NCBI GenBank assembly: GCA_005798825.1
Contig: SYIL01000004.1
Location: forward strand, 186,001-250,000
DNA: 64,000 nt
Origin: Bacteroidota bacterium
GTDB lineage: Bacteria > Bacteroidota > Bacteroidia > NS11-12g > UBA955
Direction: 5' to 3'
Part shown: piece by piece, positions 18,010 to 26,350 of the stretch
How positions within the stretch are numbered: the first letter of the stretch is position 1
Layout of the letters: each line of letters opens with the position of its first letter
Notes under the pieces: generated by a model
What the model saw: only the letters and a program-made list of their open reading frames with translations
What the model was told of the DNA's origin: nothing
Databases searched by the model: none
Program-made: the position numbers and the translations under genes

Positions 18010-19224
18010 TTACATAAACAAACCAACCAATAGGTCGATATCATGGCACTTAATACCAAACTTGTCGGCCAAGTTTTTGTTGCATAAATTTCCTCGATAC
18101 AAATATGTGCCTTTTCGAATACCCGATTTCAAACGCAAAAATTCTCCGTATCCGTTTATTTCAGCCATTTCAGTCAGAATGGGTGTAAATACATTGCTGA
18201 GAGCATAACTGGCTGTCCTACTCACCCTGGATGCTATATTGGGAACACAATAATGAAACACACCATGTTTTTTAAACACTGGTTTTTCATGATTTGTCAA
18301 CTCACTGGTTTCAAAATTGCCGCCGCTATCAATTGCAACATCTATAAGAACACTATTTGTGCGCATTCCCAAGACCATATCTTCGCTCACCACAATGGGG
18401 CTTCTGACAGTTTTGCCCGACAAAGCACCAATCACAACATCAGCACTAAGGATTGCCTTTTTTAATACCATGGGTTGAATGGTGCTGGTGTATAAATGAA
18501 ATCCGAATGATTTCTGAATGCGTCGTAAACGATACATATTGTTGTCAAATACTTTAACATTCGCGCCCAATCCCAACGCTGCTTTCGCCGCAAATTCTGC
18601 AACGGCACCTGCTCCTATGATTACAACTTGGGTTGGAGGAACACCCGCAACCCCCCCCAAAAGTTCTCCTTTGCCCGAATGAAAATTATTGAGGTATTCT
18701 GAAGCAATTAATACGCTGGCGGTTCCAGCAATCTCACTCATTGCGCGAATAATTGGTCTGGTTCCGGCGTCATCTTCCAAAAATTCATACGCAATGGCAT
18801 TGATTTTTTTATCCATCAACTTTCGCAATAAAACCGAATCCAACTGATTGATTTGCAATGCAGAAATAAGCAATTGGCCGGGCTTCATTAACTCCACCTC
18901 AGAGAGCGTGGGTGGATCAATCTTTAAAATAGTATCACACGCGTAAACTTCTTTGTTGTTTGAAACGATGCTTGCACCCGCTTCGCTGTATTGCATATCA
19001 CTAAAATTTGCCTTTAATCCCGCATTGGACTCTAAAACTATTTTGTGTCCATTTGAAACAAAATAGGCAACTGCAAATGGAGATAATGGAACCCTGTTTT
19101 CTTGAAAAGTCACTTCTTTGGGTATTCCAATACTAAGAGAACCAGAATTTTTTTTAATCCCCACAGCCTGTGTCAAGGTTTGAGATTCAGTTTCTTGAGA
19201 TTCAATTTCTTTTGACAAAGCCAC
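18010..19224 (-). CDS. ald: Alanine dehydrogenase
   Basis: 404 aa. NAD-dependent interconversion of L-alanine and pyruvate plus ammonia. The N-terminal domain has IGIPKEVTFQENRVPLSP with the substrate-binding Arg. The Rossmann domain holds VVIIGAGAVAEFAAKAALGLGANVKVFD (about 196-223) and VLIDVAIDSGGNFETSE. The start is GTG at 19224; no ATG is available near the conserved N-terminus. A C8/G8 run (near 18651-18658) encodes the GGG GGG part of LLGGVAG. A promoter with both elements is seen 70-100 bases upstream, so unlike many neighbours this mRNA has a real leader. Confidence 0.95.
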   Translation of the reverse strand: MALSKEIESQETESQTLTQAVGIKKNSGSLSIGIPKEVTFQENRVPLSPFAVAYFVSNGHKIVLESNAGLKANFSDMQYSEAGASIVSNNKEVYACDTILKIDPPTLSEVELMKPGQLLISALQINQLDSVLLRKLMDKKINAIAYEFLEDDAGTRPIIRAMSEIAGTASVLIASEYLNNFHSGKGELLGGVAGVPPTQVVIIGAGAVAEFAAKAALGLGANVKVFDNNMYRLRRIQKSFGFHLYTSTIQPMVLKKAILSADVVIGALSGKTVRSPIVVSEDMVLGMRTNSVLIDVAIDSGGNFETSELTNHEKPVFKKHGVFHYCVPNIASRVSRTASYALSNVFTPILTEMAEINGYGEFLRLKSGIRKGTYLYRGNLCNKNLADKFGIKCHDIDLLVGLFM

Positions 19225-19293
19225 GGTGTGTATAGTATTTAGTAATTCCTAACAAAGATTGGGCTTCACCTGAAACAACAACCTAGTTTTACA

Positions 19294-19323
19294 CAAATAT
19301 ACACAATTGTTCGATAGTCAAAA
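19294..19323 (-). promoter_or_regulatory. Bacteroidota promoter for alanine dehydrogenase gene
   Basis: Minus strand: TTTTG (19323-19319), 17 bases, then TATATTTG (19301-19294). Both elements and the spacing fit the described Bacteroides consensus (TTTG, 17-23, TAnnTTTG). The predicted leader is about 65 bases. Confidence 0.6.
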
Positions 19324-19368
19324 TCGTGGCTTAGTCTTTGTACAATAGGTTAGAAATTGTGTCTTTAC

Positions 19369-19376
19369 TATTTTTG
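19369..19376 (+). promoter_or_regulatory. Bacteroidota -7 element (TATTTTTG) before the lytic transglycosylase gene
   Basis: Exact TAnnTTTG, ending 3 bases before the ATG at 19380. This suggests a leaderless transcript. Confidence 0.45.
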
Positions 19377-19379
19377 AAA

Positions 19380-20621
19380 ATGTTGGCAAACAAATATCAT
19401 ATATCTTTTTTAATTGTGATTGCTACAATAGGCAATGCTTTTTCACAGGCTCCATTAAATCCCTATGGCACAAACAATATCCGTCGTATTGATAGCCTCA
19501 CACAGATACTCTTAAGCACAATTCCATCACATTCACCCGTATCTTTTAAAGATCTCAAATACGAAAATACCAAAGAGTTCGAAGACAAAATGAAGCAGTT
19601 GGGCAGCACTATTCCTTTCGAATACAATCGCTTGGTCGAACAACATATCCGATACTTTATGGGTTATGGCAATGCATATTTCAATCAAATTCACGAACGC
19701 ATGAAATTGTATTTCCCAATTTTTGAATCTATTCTCGACAAAAATGGACTGCCAACAGAACTTAAATACATTTCTGTTATTGAATCAAATTTAAACCCCA
19801 GTGCTGTTTCTTGGTGTGGTGCTACCGGCTTGTGGCAATTTATGCCCAATACTGGAAAACTAATGGGAATGCGCATTGGATTTCCCTGTGACGACCGAAA
19901 AAGTATACTTTCTAGTACCCAAAAAGCCTGCGAATATTTTACCAACTCACAATCTATTTTCAATAACTGGCTCTTAAGTATTGCATCCTATAACTGTGGT
20001 CCAGGCAATGTTCAAAAAGCCATCAAACGCTCGGGTGGAAAAACAGATTTCTGGGAGATTTTGCCCTTTTTACCAAAAGAAACACAAAACTATGTCCCCA
20101 AATTTATAGCCGTTGCGTATGTCCTGAATTTTACAGAAAAAGGAAATAATGAATTCTTCAACAAACAAACTACCATCTTGGCGCCCACCAAAATTGATTC
20201 AACACTGCATCTTGGGAAAGTTTCTGAATACTTGGGTAGCCAGTACGATTTACTTGCTCTAAACCAAGAACTCTTGAATAAAAATACCGGCCTGGCAAAC
20301 AACAACATTATTCTGATGCCCTACCCTTCAAGTATGAAATTTATTGATGAATTTGACAGTGCCAATGTCCATTCTCATTTTACAGACATCCCAAACCCTG
20401 GCAATTACAGATCTCCTTATTCGTATCCTAAAACCACTGTTCATGGCTCTAAACATTCGCATCCAAAAGGCCACAGGTCTATTCATACCGTCAAAAAAGG
20501 CCAAAACCTGGGTGCTATTGCTCGGATGTATGGCGTAAGTGTGGGCCAATTAAAAGCATATAACCATCTTCGTTCTGATAAATTACAAATTGGTCAACGT
20601 CTGATTACCAAAAAGAAATAA
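19380..20621 (+). CDS. Membrane-bound lytic murein transglycosylase with LysM domain (MltD-like)
   Basis: 413 aa from the ATG at 19380, which gives a clean signal peptide (hydrophobic core then NAFSQ). The SLT domain (about 105-245) has the catalytic Glu at about 135 in YISVIESNLNPSAVS, then GATGLWQFMPNTGKLMG and ASYNCGPGNVQKAIKRSGG. A C-terminal LysM repeat (last 45 residues: IHTVKKGQNLGAIARMYGVS...) binds peptidoglycan. It cleaves the glycan backbone to 1,6-anhydro ends in cell-wall turnover. A low-complexity His/Ser-rich linker (YPKTTVHGSKHSHPKGHRS) joins the domains. Confidence 0.94.
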   Translation: MLANKYHISFLIVIATIGNAFSQAPLNPYGTNNIRRIDSLTQILLSTIPSHSPVSFKDLKYENTKEFEDKMKQLGSTIPFEYNRLVEQHIRYFMGYGNAYFNQIHERMKLYFPIFESILDKNGLPTELKYISVIESNLNPSAVSWCGATGLWQFMPNTGKLMGMRIGFPCDDRKSILSSTQKACEYFTNSQSIFNNWLLSIASYNCGPGNVQKAIKRSGGKTDFWEILPFLPKETQNYVPKFIAVAYVLNFTEKGNNEFFNKQTTILAPTKIDSTLHLGKVSEYLGSQYDLLALNQELLNKNTGLANNNIILMPYPSSMKFIDEFDSANVHSHFTDIPNPGNYRSPYSYPKTTVHGSKHSHPKGHRSIHTVKKGQNLGAIARMYGVSVGQLKAYNHLRSDKLQIGQRLITKKK

Positions 20622-20717
20622 TTTTACTTCATCTATCGTCATATTTTGGTTATATATTGATTGTCATTTGATTGGTTTAACAATCTACCCACTAGAAAAA
20701 TCGATCGAAACAACTAT

Positions 20718-21275
20718 ATGAATCTCATAGTATTTGCCTCTCATAATGGATCCAATGCAGAAAATATAGCCCATTATTTCAAAGACAGTATTGTTAATGT
20801 AGTAGCGATTTTAACCAATAACCATAATGCAGGTGTTTTGGAACGCGCAAAAAAATTGGGTATCCCTGCTGTGGTTTTTAACAAAAATGAATGGGAAACT
20901 GGTGATCGTATTGACGGAATTATCGATGCCTATAGGCCCGATCTAATTGTTTTGGCAGGTTTTCTTTGGAAGTTTCCCTCCCGAATACTTCACAAATATC
21001 CCACGATCAACATTCATCCTGCGCTGCTTCCAAAATACGGAGGCAAAGGAATGTATGGACGTCACATTCATGAGGAAATAATTCGTAAAAAAGAAACTGA
21101 ATCGGGAATAACCATTCATTGGGTAAACGAATACTACGATGAAGGAAAACAAATATTTCAGGCCACTTGCACTGTAGATTCTGGTGAAACCCCAGCATCG
21201 CTTGCAAAAAAAATATCTCTTTTAGAATTTGAGCATTTCCCCCGTATTATTGAATCCTTATTGATTAACTCCTAA
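20718..21275 (+). CDS. purN: Phosphoribosylglycinamide formyltransferase (GART)
   Basis: 185 aa from the ATG at 20718; upstream non-ATG codons give no family-like sequence. It transfers a formyl group from 10-formyl-THF to GAR in purine synthesis. Catalytic residues are visible: Asn98 and His100 in TINIHPALLPKYGG, and Asp141 in WVNEYYDEG. The SHNGSN segment (about 8-13) is the phosphate-binding site, where many relatives have SGxGSN. It is separated by only 2 bases from the next gene and is probably co-transcribed with it. Confidence 0.95.
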   Translation: MNLIVFASHNGSNAENIAHYFKDSIVNVVAILTNNHNAGVLERAKKLGIPAVVFNKNEWETGDRIDGIIDAYRPDLIVLAGFLWKFPSRILHKYPTINIHPALLPKYGGKGMYGRHIHEEIIRKKETESGITIHWVNEYYDEGKQIFQATCTVDSGETPASLAKKISLLEFEHFPRIIESLLINS

Positions 21276-21277
21276 CC

Positions 21278-22432
21278 ATGCAGTCCAAAAATATTGAAAC
21301 GCTTGCCCTACATGCAGGGATCGAACCCGACCCAAGCACAGGTGCTATCATGACTCCAATCTACCAAACCAGCACTTACGTCCAATCGGCTCCGGGAGAT
21401 CACAAAGGATATGAATATGGTCGTACACAAAATCCAACACGCCATGCCCTTCAACAAAACCTGGCAGCAATAGAATTTACAACTTTTGGATTGTGTTTTA
21501 GTACTGGAATGGCGGCAATTGACGCCTGTATAAAACTACTTGCTCCTGGCGATGAAGTGGTTTCAACCAATGACTTATACGGAGGTACATACCGCATATT
21601 TACCAAAATTTTTGAACCCTTTGGCATTAAGTTCTCCTTTGTTGACATGTCCGATGAGTCTATCGTTAGGGCGGCAATTACCAAAAAAACAAAAATGATT
21701 TGGGTTGAAACGCCCACCAACCCGCTTTTGCGTATCATCGACATTCAAGGTATGGTTTCCATTGCCCACGAAAATCAATGCATTGCGGTGGTCGATAATA
21801 CATTTGCTTCTCCCTATTTGCAGAATCCCGCAAAAATGGGCGCAGATATCGTAATGCATTCAGCAACAAAGTATATAAACGGTCACAGCGATGTTGTTAT
21901 GGGTGTTTTGTGTACATCCGACCCAAGGCTATGGGAACAATTGTCTTTCATACAAAATGCCTGTGGGGCAACTCCGGGTCCCATGGATTGTTTTCTTACA
22001 CTACGGGGCATTAAAACCCTTCATATTCGAATGCAAAGACATTGTGAAAATGGTTCTAAAATTGCCCATTGGCTAAAAAACCATTCCAAAGTTGGGGAGG
22101 TTTATTGGCCGGGATTCGAAACCCATCCCAACCACGCTGTTGCAAAAAAACAAATGCGGGATTTTGGAGGTATGATCTCTTTTACGCTTAAAGATGATGC
22201 AATAGAAAAAGCCTTGATTTTTCTGAGTGCAACCAAATTATTCGCCTTGGCTGAAAGTTTAGGAGGTGTAGAAAGTTTAATCGGTCACCCTGCAAGTATG
22301 ACACATGCTAGTATTCCGAAAACAGAACGAGAATCCAATGGATTAAAAGATAGTTTAATTCGCCTCAGCGTTGGCATCGAACATGTCGATGATTTGATTG
22401 CCGATTTGGAACGCGCGTTTGCATTGGTCTAA
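21278..22432 (+). CDS. Cystathionine gamma-synthase / beta-lyase family PLP enzyme
   Basis: 384 aa. Cys/Met-metabolism class of PLP enzymes. The lysine forming the Schiff base is Lys198 in HSATKYINGHSDVVMG. YEYGRTQNPTRHALQ (about 46-60), FSTGMAAIDA, and VESLIGHPASMTHASIP near the C-terminus are family marks. The sequence does not decide between gamma-synthase (metB), beta-lyase (metC) and gamma-lyase; in Bacteroidota these are close. The gene starts 2 bases after purN and ends 2 bases before the TIGR02757 gene. Confidence 0.92.
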   Translation: MQSKNIETLALHAGIEPDPSTGAIMTPIYQTSTYVQSAPGDHKGYEYGRTQNPTRHALQQNLAAIEFTTFGLCFSTGMAAIDACIKLLAPGDEVVSTNDLYGGTYRIFTKIFEPFGIKFSFVDMSDESIVRAAITKKTKMIWVETPTNPLLRIIDIQGMVSIAHENQCIAVVDNTFASPYLQNPAKMGADIVMHSATKYINGHSDVVMGVLCTSDPRLWEQLSFIQNACGATPGPMDCFLTLRGIKTLHIRMQRHCENGSKIAHWLKNHSKVGEVYWPGFETHPNHAVAKKQMRDFGGMISFTLKDDAIEKALIFLSATKLFALAESLGGVESLIGHPASMTHASIPKTERESNGLKDSLIRLSVGIEHVDDLIADLERAFALV

Positions 22433-22434
22433 AG

Positions 22435-23208
22435 ATGATCGAAAGCGAAATATCAGAATTGCTTTTTTATTGGGCGAAAGAAGTTGAACAAAACCAATTT
22501 GCAAAGGATGATCCTGTTCAAATTCCCCGACAATATTCTCGAAAAGAAGACGTAGAAATTTCGGGTTTTTTTACAGCCATTATGGCGTGGGGACAGCGAA
22601 AAACAATTATTAATAAATCCCGAGAACTAATGCAGTTATTCGATAATGCACCCCACGATTTTATCATTAACCATACTGCATCTGATTTGGCAAGATTGAA
22701 TACATTTAAACACCGCACCCTTACCCATATTGACGTAATATCATTGATTCAATTTTTTCAATCGCATTATATCGAACACAAATCGCTGGAAACTGCTTTT
22801 TTTTCTGATTCTGTTGTTCTGGAAAAATCTGATTTTGTCTACTACGCGTTGGCGCATTTTTCAGATAAATTTGCCAATTCTCCCCACCCACGAAGAACCG
22901 AAAAGCATATTTCGTCTCCTAAAAAAAACAGTGCATGCAAAAGGCTAAACCTGTATTTGCGCTGGATGATCAGAAAAAATTCACCTGTAGATTTTGGCAT
23001 ATGGAATCGAATAGGGCCAGAGCACCTTATGTGTCCGCTAGACCTTCATGTTCAAAGAGTTGCATTGGAGTTGGGTATACTTGCCAGAGCCACTGCCGAT
23101 TGGAAAGCTTGTGTTGAATTGACAAATTATTTAAAAAAAATATATCCTCAAGACCCAGTTTATTTTGACTATGCTCTGTTTGGTATTGGTGTACTGAGAC
23201 AAAAATAA
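22435..23208 (+). CDS. TIGR02757 family protein
   Basis: 257 aa. Matches, as I recall them, a conserved Bacteroidota/Spirochaetota family of unknown function: a helical N-terminus with DDPVQIPRQYS..., then EDVEISGFFTAIMAWGQRKTIINKS (about 38-62), and in the second half RWMIRKN..VDFGIWNRIGPEHLMCPLDLHVQR and DPVYFDYALFGIG at the end. The arrangement of helices with a final Asp-rich stretch resembles HhH-GPD DNA glycosylase relatives, but no activity can be named. It has a tight spacing with the PLP enzyme upstream. Confidence 0.85.
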   Translation: MIESEISELLFYWAKEVEQNQFAKDDPVQIPRQYSRKEDVEISGFFTAIMAWGQRKTIINKSRELMQLFDNAPHDFIINHTASDLARLNTFKHRTLTHIDVISLIQFFQSHYIEHKSLETAFFSDSVVLEKSDFVYYALAHFSDKFANSPHPRRTEKHISSPKKNSACKRLNLYLRWMIRKNSPVDFGIWNRIGPEHLMCPLDLHVQRVALELGILARATADWKACVELTNYLKKIYPQDPVYFDYALFGIGVLRQK

Positions 23209-23235
23209 ATTTTCTTTCAACCCGACTAATTTTAG

Positions 23236-23243
23236 TAATTTTG
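23236..23243 (+). promoter_or_regulatory. Bacteroidota -7 element (TAATTTTG) before trxA
   Basis: Exact TAnnTTTG, 20 bases before the thioredoxin ATG. Only a TTTC-like sequence sits in the -33 region. Confidence 0.45.
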
Positions 23244-23263
23244 CAGAATAAATATTCACAAAA

Positions 23264-23581
23264 ATGTCAGAAAAATTTACAAGCAGCAACTTTAATGAAA
23301 TCGTATTGCAATCAGACAAACCGGTCCTGGTTGATTTTTGGGCTGAGTGGTGCGGTCCTTGCCGGATGATTGGGCCCATTGTTGATGAATTGGCCAAAGA
23401 TTATGATGGAAAAGCTGTCGTCGGAAAATTAAACGTGGATGAAAATCCAGAGATCTCTTCAAATTATAGTGTTCGGAGTATCCCCACGCTGTTAGTATTT
23501 AAAAACGGCCAACTTGTAGATAAAATTGTAGGCGCAGTTTCAAAACAAACCATTGCCTCAAAAATTGAGGCACAGTTATAA
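23264..23581 (+). CDS. trxA: Thioredoxin
   Basis: 105 aa, the usual length. A cytoplasmic dithiol-disulfide reductant. The active site WCGPC is at 29-33, preceded by the buried Asp in VLVDFWAEW. The cis-proline is in [13 protein letters not shown] (about 70-82). No signal peptide, so cytoplasmic. It has its own -7 element and lies 47 bases before the DUF58 gene. Confidence 0.98.
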   Translation: MSEKFTSSNFNEIVLQSDKPVLVDFWAEWCGPCRMIGPIVDELAKDYDGKAVVGKLNVDENPEISSNYSVRSIPTLLVFKNGQLVDKIVGAVSKQTIASKIEAQL

Positions 23582-23628
23582 AGTAATCTCGTTCAAAAGA
23601 TTGTCTACAATCTAAACCTCGTTCATCA

Positions 23629-24537
23629 ATGTTGTTAGAGGAAGTTCAATTCTTTGCCAATTTTCAACTATTGGCCAACAAAGCCAAAGAAGGATTTATG
23701 GCTGGATTACACAGAAGTCCTTTTCGGGGTTTTTCGGTAGAATTTGCCGAGCATCGGCCTTACAATCCAGGTGAAAGTAGCAAACACTTGGATTGGAAAC
23801 TTTTGGCTAGAACCGATAAGAAATATACCAAACAATTTAATGAAGAAACGAATTTAAAAGCCCAAATTTGGATTGATACTTCCAATAGTATGCGCTATCC
23901 AAGTATCGGTGAATTGAAATTGAAATTCTCTGCCTTGGCAGCTGCCGTTATTGCCTCTATTTTACAAAAACAAAAGGATAGCTTTGCGTTGGGTTTTTAC
24001 AACGAAAAAGGGTTTCACCATCGAAGCCCAATCAAAAGCACTCCCTCCCACTGCCAACAAGCCATTGTCAATTTGCTACCCCTTTGGGAAAGCAAGTCAA
24101 TTCCTGTTCCTGAGACCTATTTCAGCCTTGAAGAAGTTGCAATTCAAGTAAGTCGCAGGAGTTTGGTTCTTGTATTTACGGATTTAATCTGGCATCCTTC
24201 AGAACATGAATCCGAAGCATTGTTTTGGAAAACATTGGCGCAATTGCGATTTCATAAATGTGAAATTGTATTGTTTCATATTTCACACCAAGTGCATGAA
24301 TTGTCTTTAGACTTGGGAAATAGACCCCTGAAATTTATTGATCTTGAGACCCAAGAAACTATAAAATTGCAGCCCGATGAAATTCAAGGCTTCTATCAAA
24401 AACAAGTGTTGTCTCAGCAAAAAGAGATTGAAGAACATTGCCTTCAACTGGGTATAGATTATTGTCTTTCAGATGTATCTGAACCTTTGGAGAAACTGTT
24501 AAACGCATTTTTTATCAAGCGAATCCGAATGATGTAA
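23629..24537 (+). CDS. DUF58 domain protein
   Basis: 302 aa. The DUF58 signature is seen near the N-terminus (EFAEHRPYNPGESSKHLDWKLLA, about residue 37-59), followed by a vWA-like Rossmann region: IWIDTSNSMRYP has a MIDAS-like DxSxS pattern, and SLVLVFTDLIW lies later. In Bacteroidota such proteins usually sit in the MoxR-BatA operon linked to aerotolerance and stress. Here no MoxR ATPase, BatA or BatB is adjacent, so this is a stand-alone copy. No membrane helix is seen. Confidence 0.9.
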   Translation: MLLEEVQFFANFQLLANKAKEGFMAGLHRSPFRGFSVEFAEHRPYNPGESSKHLDWKLLARTDKKYTKQFNEETNLKAQIWIDTSNSMRYPSIGELKLKFSALAAAVIASILQKQKDSFALGFYNEKGFHHRSPIKSTPSHCQQAIVNLLPLWESKSIPVPETYFSLEEVAIQVSRRSLVLVFTDLIWHPSEHESEALFWKTLAQLRFHKCEIVLFHISHQVHELSLDLGNRPLKFIDLETQETIKLQPDEIQGFYQKQVLSQQKEIEEHCLQLGIDYCLSDVSEPLEKLLNAFFIKRIRMM

Positions 24538-24575
24538 TTTGTGTAGACAAGTCAAAGTAATTCATTGACACGATA

Positions 24576-24591
24576 CTGTAATTTATTACAG
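24576..24591. terminator. Weak hairpin between convergent DUF58 and dihydroorotase genes
   Basis: CTGTAA-TTTA-TTACAG forms a 6-bp stem followed by a short T-rich stretch (CAATTTTC). It lies in the 182-base convergent gap, which otherwise shows nothing. It is weak and AT-rich, so this is only a candidate terminator. Confidence 0.3.
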
Positions 24592-24719
24592 CAATTTTCA
24601 CAACCATCTGGGAAATCCAACAATCAGGGGCAATTGACTTACCTTAGATTCTGGGTTGTTTAGGAATTTGACAATGAATCTTTAAATACTAGAAATAACC
24701 GCACTGCTGAATCGATTCG

Positions 24720-26057
24720 TTAGCTTTTACGGTCGAATACAAGTCGTTGGGGATTGTATTGACCCGTTAAAACTCCATTCCAACCCAATATCCCATTAAC
24801 CCACACTTTTTGAGGGGTATAAGCAAAAACATGATTTTCAAAGGGCGACCAAGCACATTTTTGTAGCAGTGTATCCCTGGAAACCGCTGTAGAATTTTTT
24901 CCCAAAAGAACCAAATCAGCGGCAAAACCTTCACGAATAAAGCCTCTTTTTTCAACTTGGAAGCAGATTGCTGGGTTGTGACACATTTTTTCCACCAAGG
25001 TTTCGATTTGCATGGCACCGGAAACAACATAATCCATCATTAAACTCAATGAGTGTTGAACCAGTGGAAGGCCAGATGGACTTTGGGTATACAGTTTTTG
25101 CTTCTCAACAAGAGTGTGGGGTGCATGGTCAGTTGCAATAATATCAAGGCGATTGTCTAACAGTGCTTTCCAAAGCCCTTTTTGGTCTTCTAAGGTCTTA
25201 ATTGCTGGATTACATTTAATCAAATTTCCCAAACGGGCGTAATCATTGTCGGTAAAATGCAAATAATGGACGCATACCTCTGCCGTAATCCGCTTGTCCT
25301 TGAGGGGTATGTCGTTCCTAAACAAATGGGTTTCTATTTCAGAGCTAATGTGCAAGATATGCAAACGAGAATCGTATTTTTTTGCCAATTCAATTGCGGA
25401 TGAAGATGACATTATACAGGCTTGCGCATCTCGAATGATTGGATGTTGGTTGGCCGGGATTTGACCAGAAAACAATTCAAATGCGGCATCAAACCTTTGT
25501 TTTACGCGTTCTTCGGATTCACAATGGGTAGCGATTAGAATGGGCGAAACATCGAATATAGACGCTAATGCTTTTTGATTGTCTACGAGCATATCACCTG
25601 TGCTACTCCCCATAAAAATCTTCACTCCACACACCGTTCTTGGATTCACAGACTTGATTTCTTCAGCATTATTATTGGTTGCGCCCAGGTAAAAAGAATA
25701 GTTAACAGCCGATTTAACAGATCCAAGCTTGTATTTTTCCTCAAGAATAGCATTTGTGACGGTTTGGGGAAATACATTGGGCATCTCCATAAATGAAGTT
25801 ACGCCACCCGCCAAGGCAGCCCTACTTTCGGTATAAATATCCCCCTTATGGGTAAAACCCGGTTCACGAAAATGAACTTGATCATCAATAATACCCGGTA
25901 GTAAATAATTTCCATCAGCTTCAATTACTGAAACACCTTGGGAATCTGAAATGCTTCGATCAACACGGGCAATCAGACCATTTTCTATGAGCAAATCACC
26001 CGAGAAAACCTTGGAATCACTCACAATTCTGGCGTTTTTTATGAGTTGGGCAGGCAT
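24720..26057 (-). CDS. pyrC: Dihydroorotase (amidohydrolase family)
   Basis: 445 aa. Class I type dihydroorotase, third step of pyrimidine synthesis. Metal and substrate motifs: GIIDDQVHFREPG (about 55-67), the GGVTSFMEMPN motif, KIFMGSSTGDML (where the carboxylated Lys is expected), IATHCESE, LHILHIS and IATDHAPHT. The first metal-binding His of the usual HxH is Gln here (DQVHF), which I recall also from other Bacteroidota homologues. A non-pyrimidine amidohydrolase role is therefore not fully excluded. No carbamoyl-transferase gene is adjacent. Confidence 0.88.
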   Translation of the reverse strand: MPAQLIKNARIVSDSKVFSGDLLIENGLIARVDRSISDSQGVSVIEADGNYLLPGIIDDQVHFREPGFTHKGDIYTESRAALAGGVTSFMEMPNVFPQTVTNAILEEKYKLGSVKSAVNYSFYLGATNNNAEEIKSVNPRTVCGVKIFMGSSTGDMLVDNQKALASIFDVSPILIATHCESEERVKQRFDAAFELFSGQIPANQHPIIRDAQACIMSSSSAIELAKKYDSRLHILHISSEIETHLFRNDIPLKDKRITAEVCVHYLHFTDNDYARLGNLIKCNPAIKTLEDQKGLWKALLDNRLDIIATDHAPHTLVEKQKLYTQSPSGLPLVQHSLSLMMDYVVSGAMQIETLVEKMCHNPAICFQVEKRGFIREGFAADLVLLGKNSTAVSRDTLLQKCAWSPFENHVFAYTPQKVWVNGILGWNGVLTGQYNPQRLVFDRKS

Positions 26058-26350
26058 GGGGAATTTTTTGTAAAATTACATCAATTATGCCACAACACCA
26101 GCCTGATTTCAACCCACTAAGATAAAAAATTGGGAGCTGAATCCATTAAAGAGAATACAAACCAAGTCTTTTAATGAAAAAACCTTTACATGCAGACTAA
26201 AACCTTAATTTGCCTGTGGGATTGAACTGGGTGAGTTCGTCTCAATGAACATATACTATTTATTTAAGATATAAAAAACACCAAACGGACCGAAATAATG
26301 AAATTGAAACACGTATTGAAGGCTATTTTGAGAGAATCTATTTAAACGAG
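26058..26350. other. Intergenic region upstream of dihydroorotase
   Basis: 293 bases between the stop of the T9SS type B protein gene and the dihydroorotase ATG, both on the minus strand. It is AT-rich, with no recognisable gene, RNA fold or strong terminator. A near match to the -7 element (TAATTTTA, minus strand) lies about 15 bases before the ATG. Confidence 0.4.

Noticed and set aside
18651-18658. C8 run in ald and a G8 run in rseP (near 30786) as phase-variation tracts
   Set aside because: Shorter than the C10 tract, inside conserved enzyme regions, and explained by glycine or proline codons.
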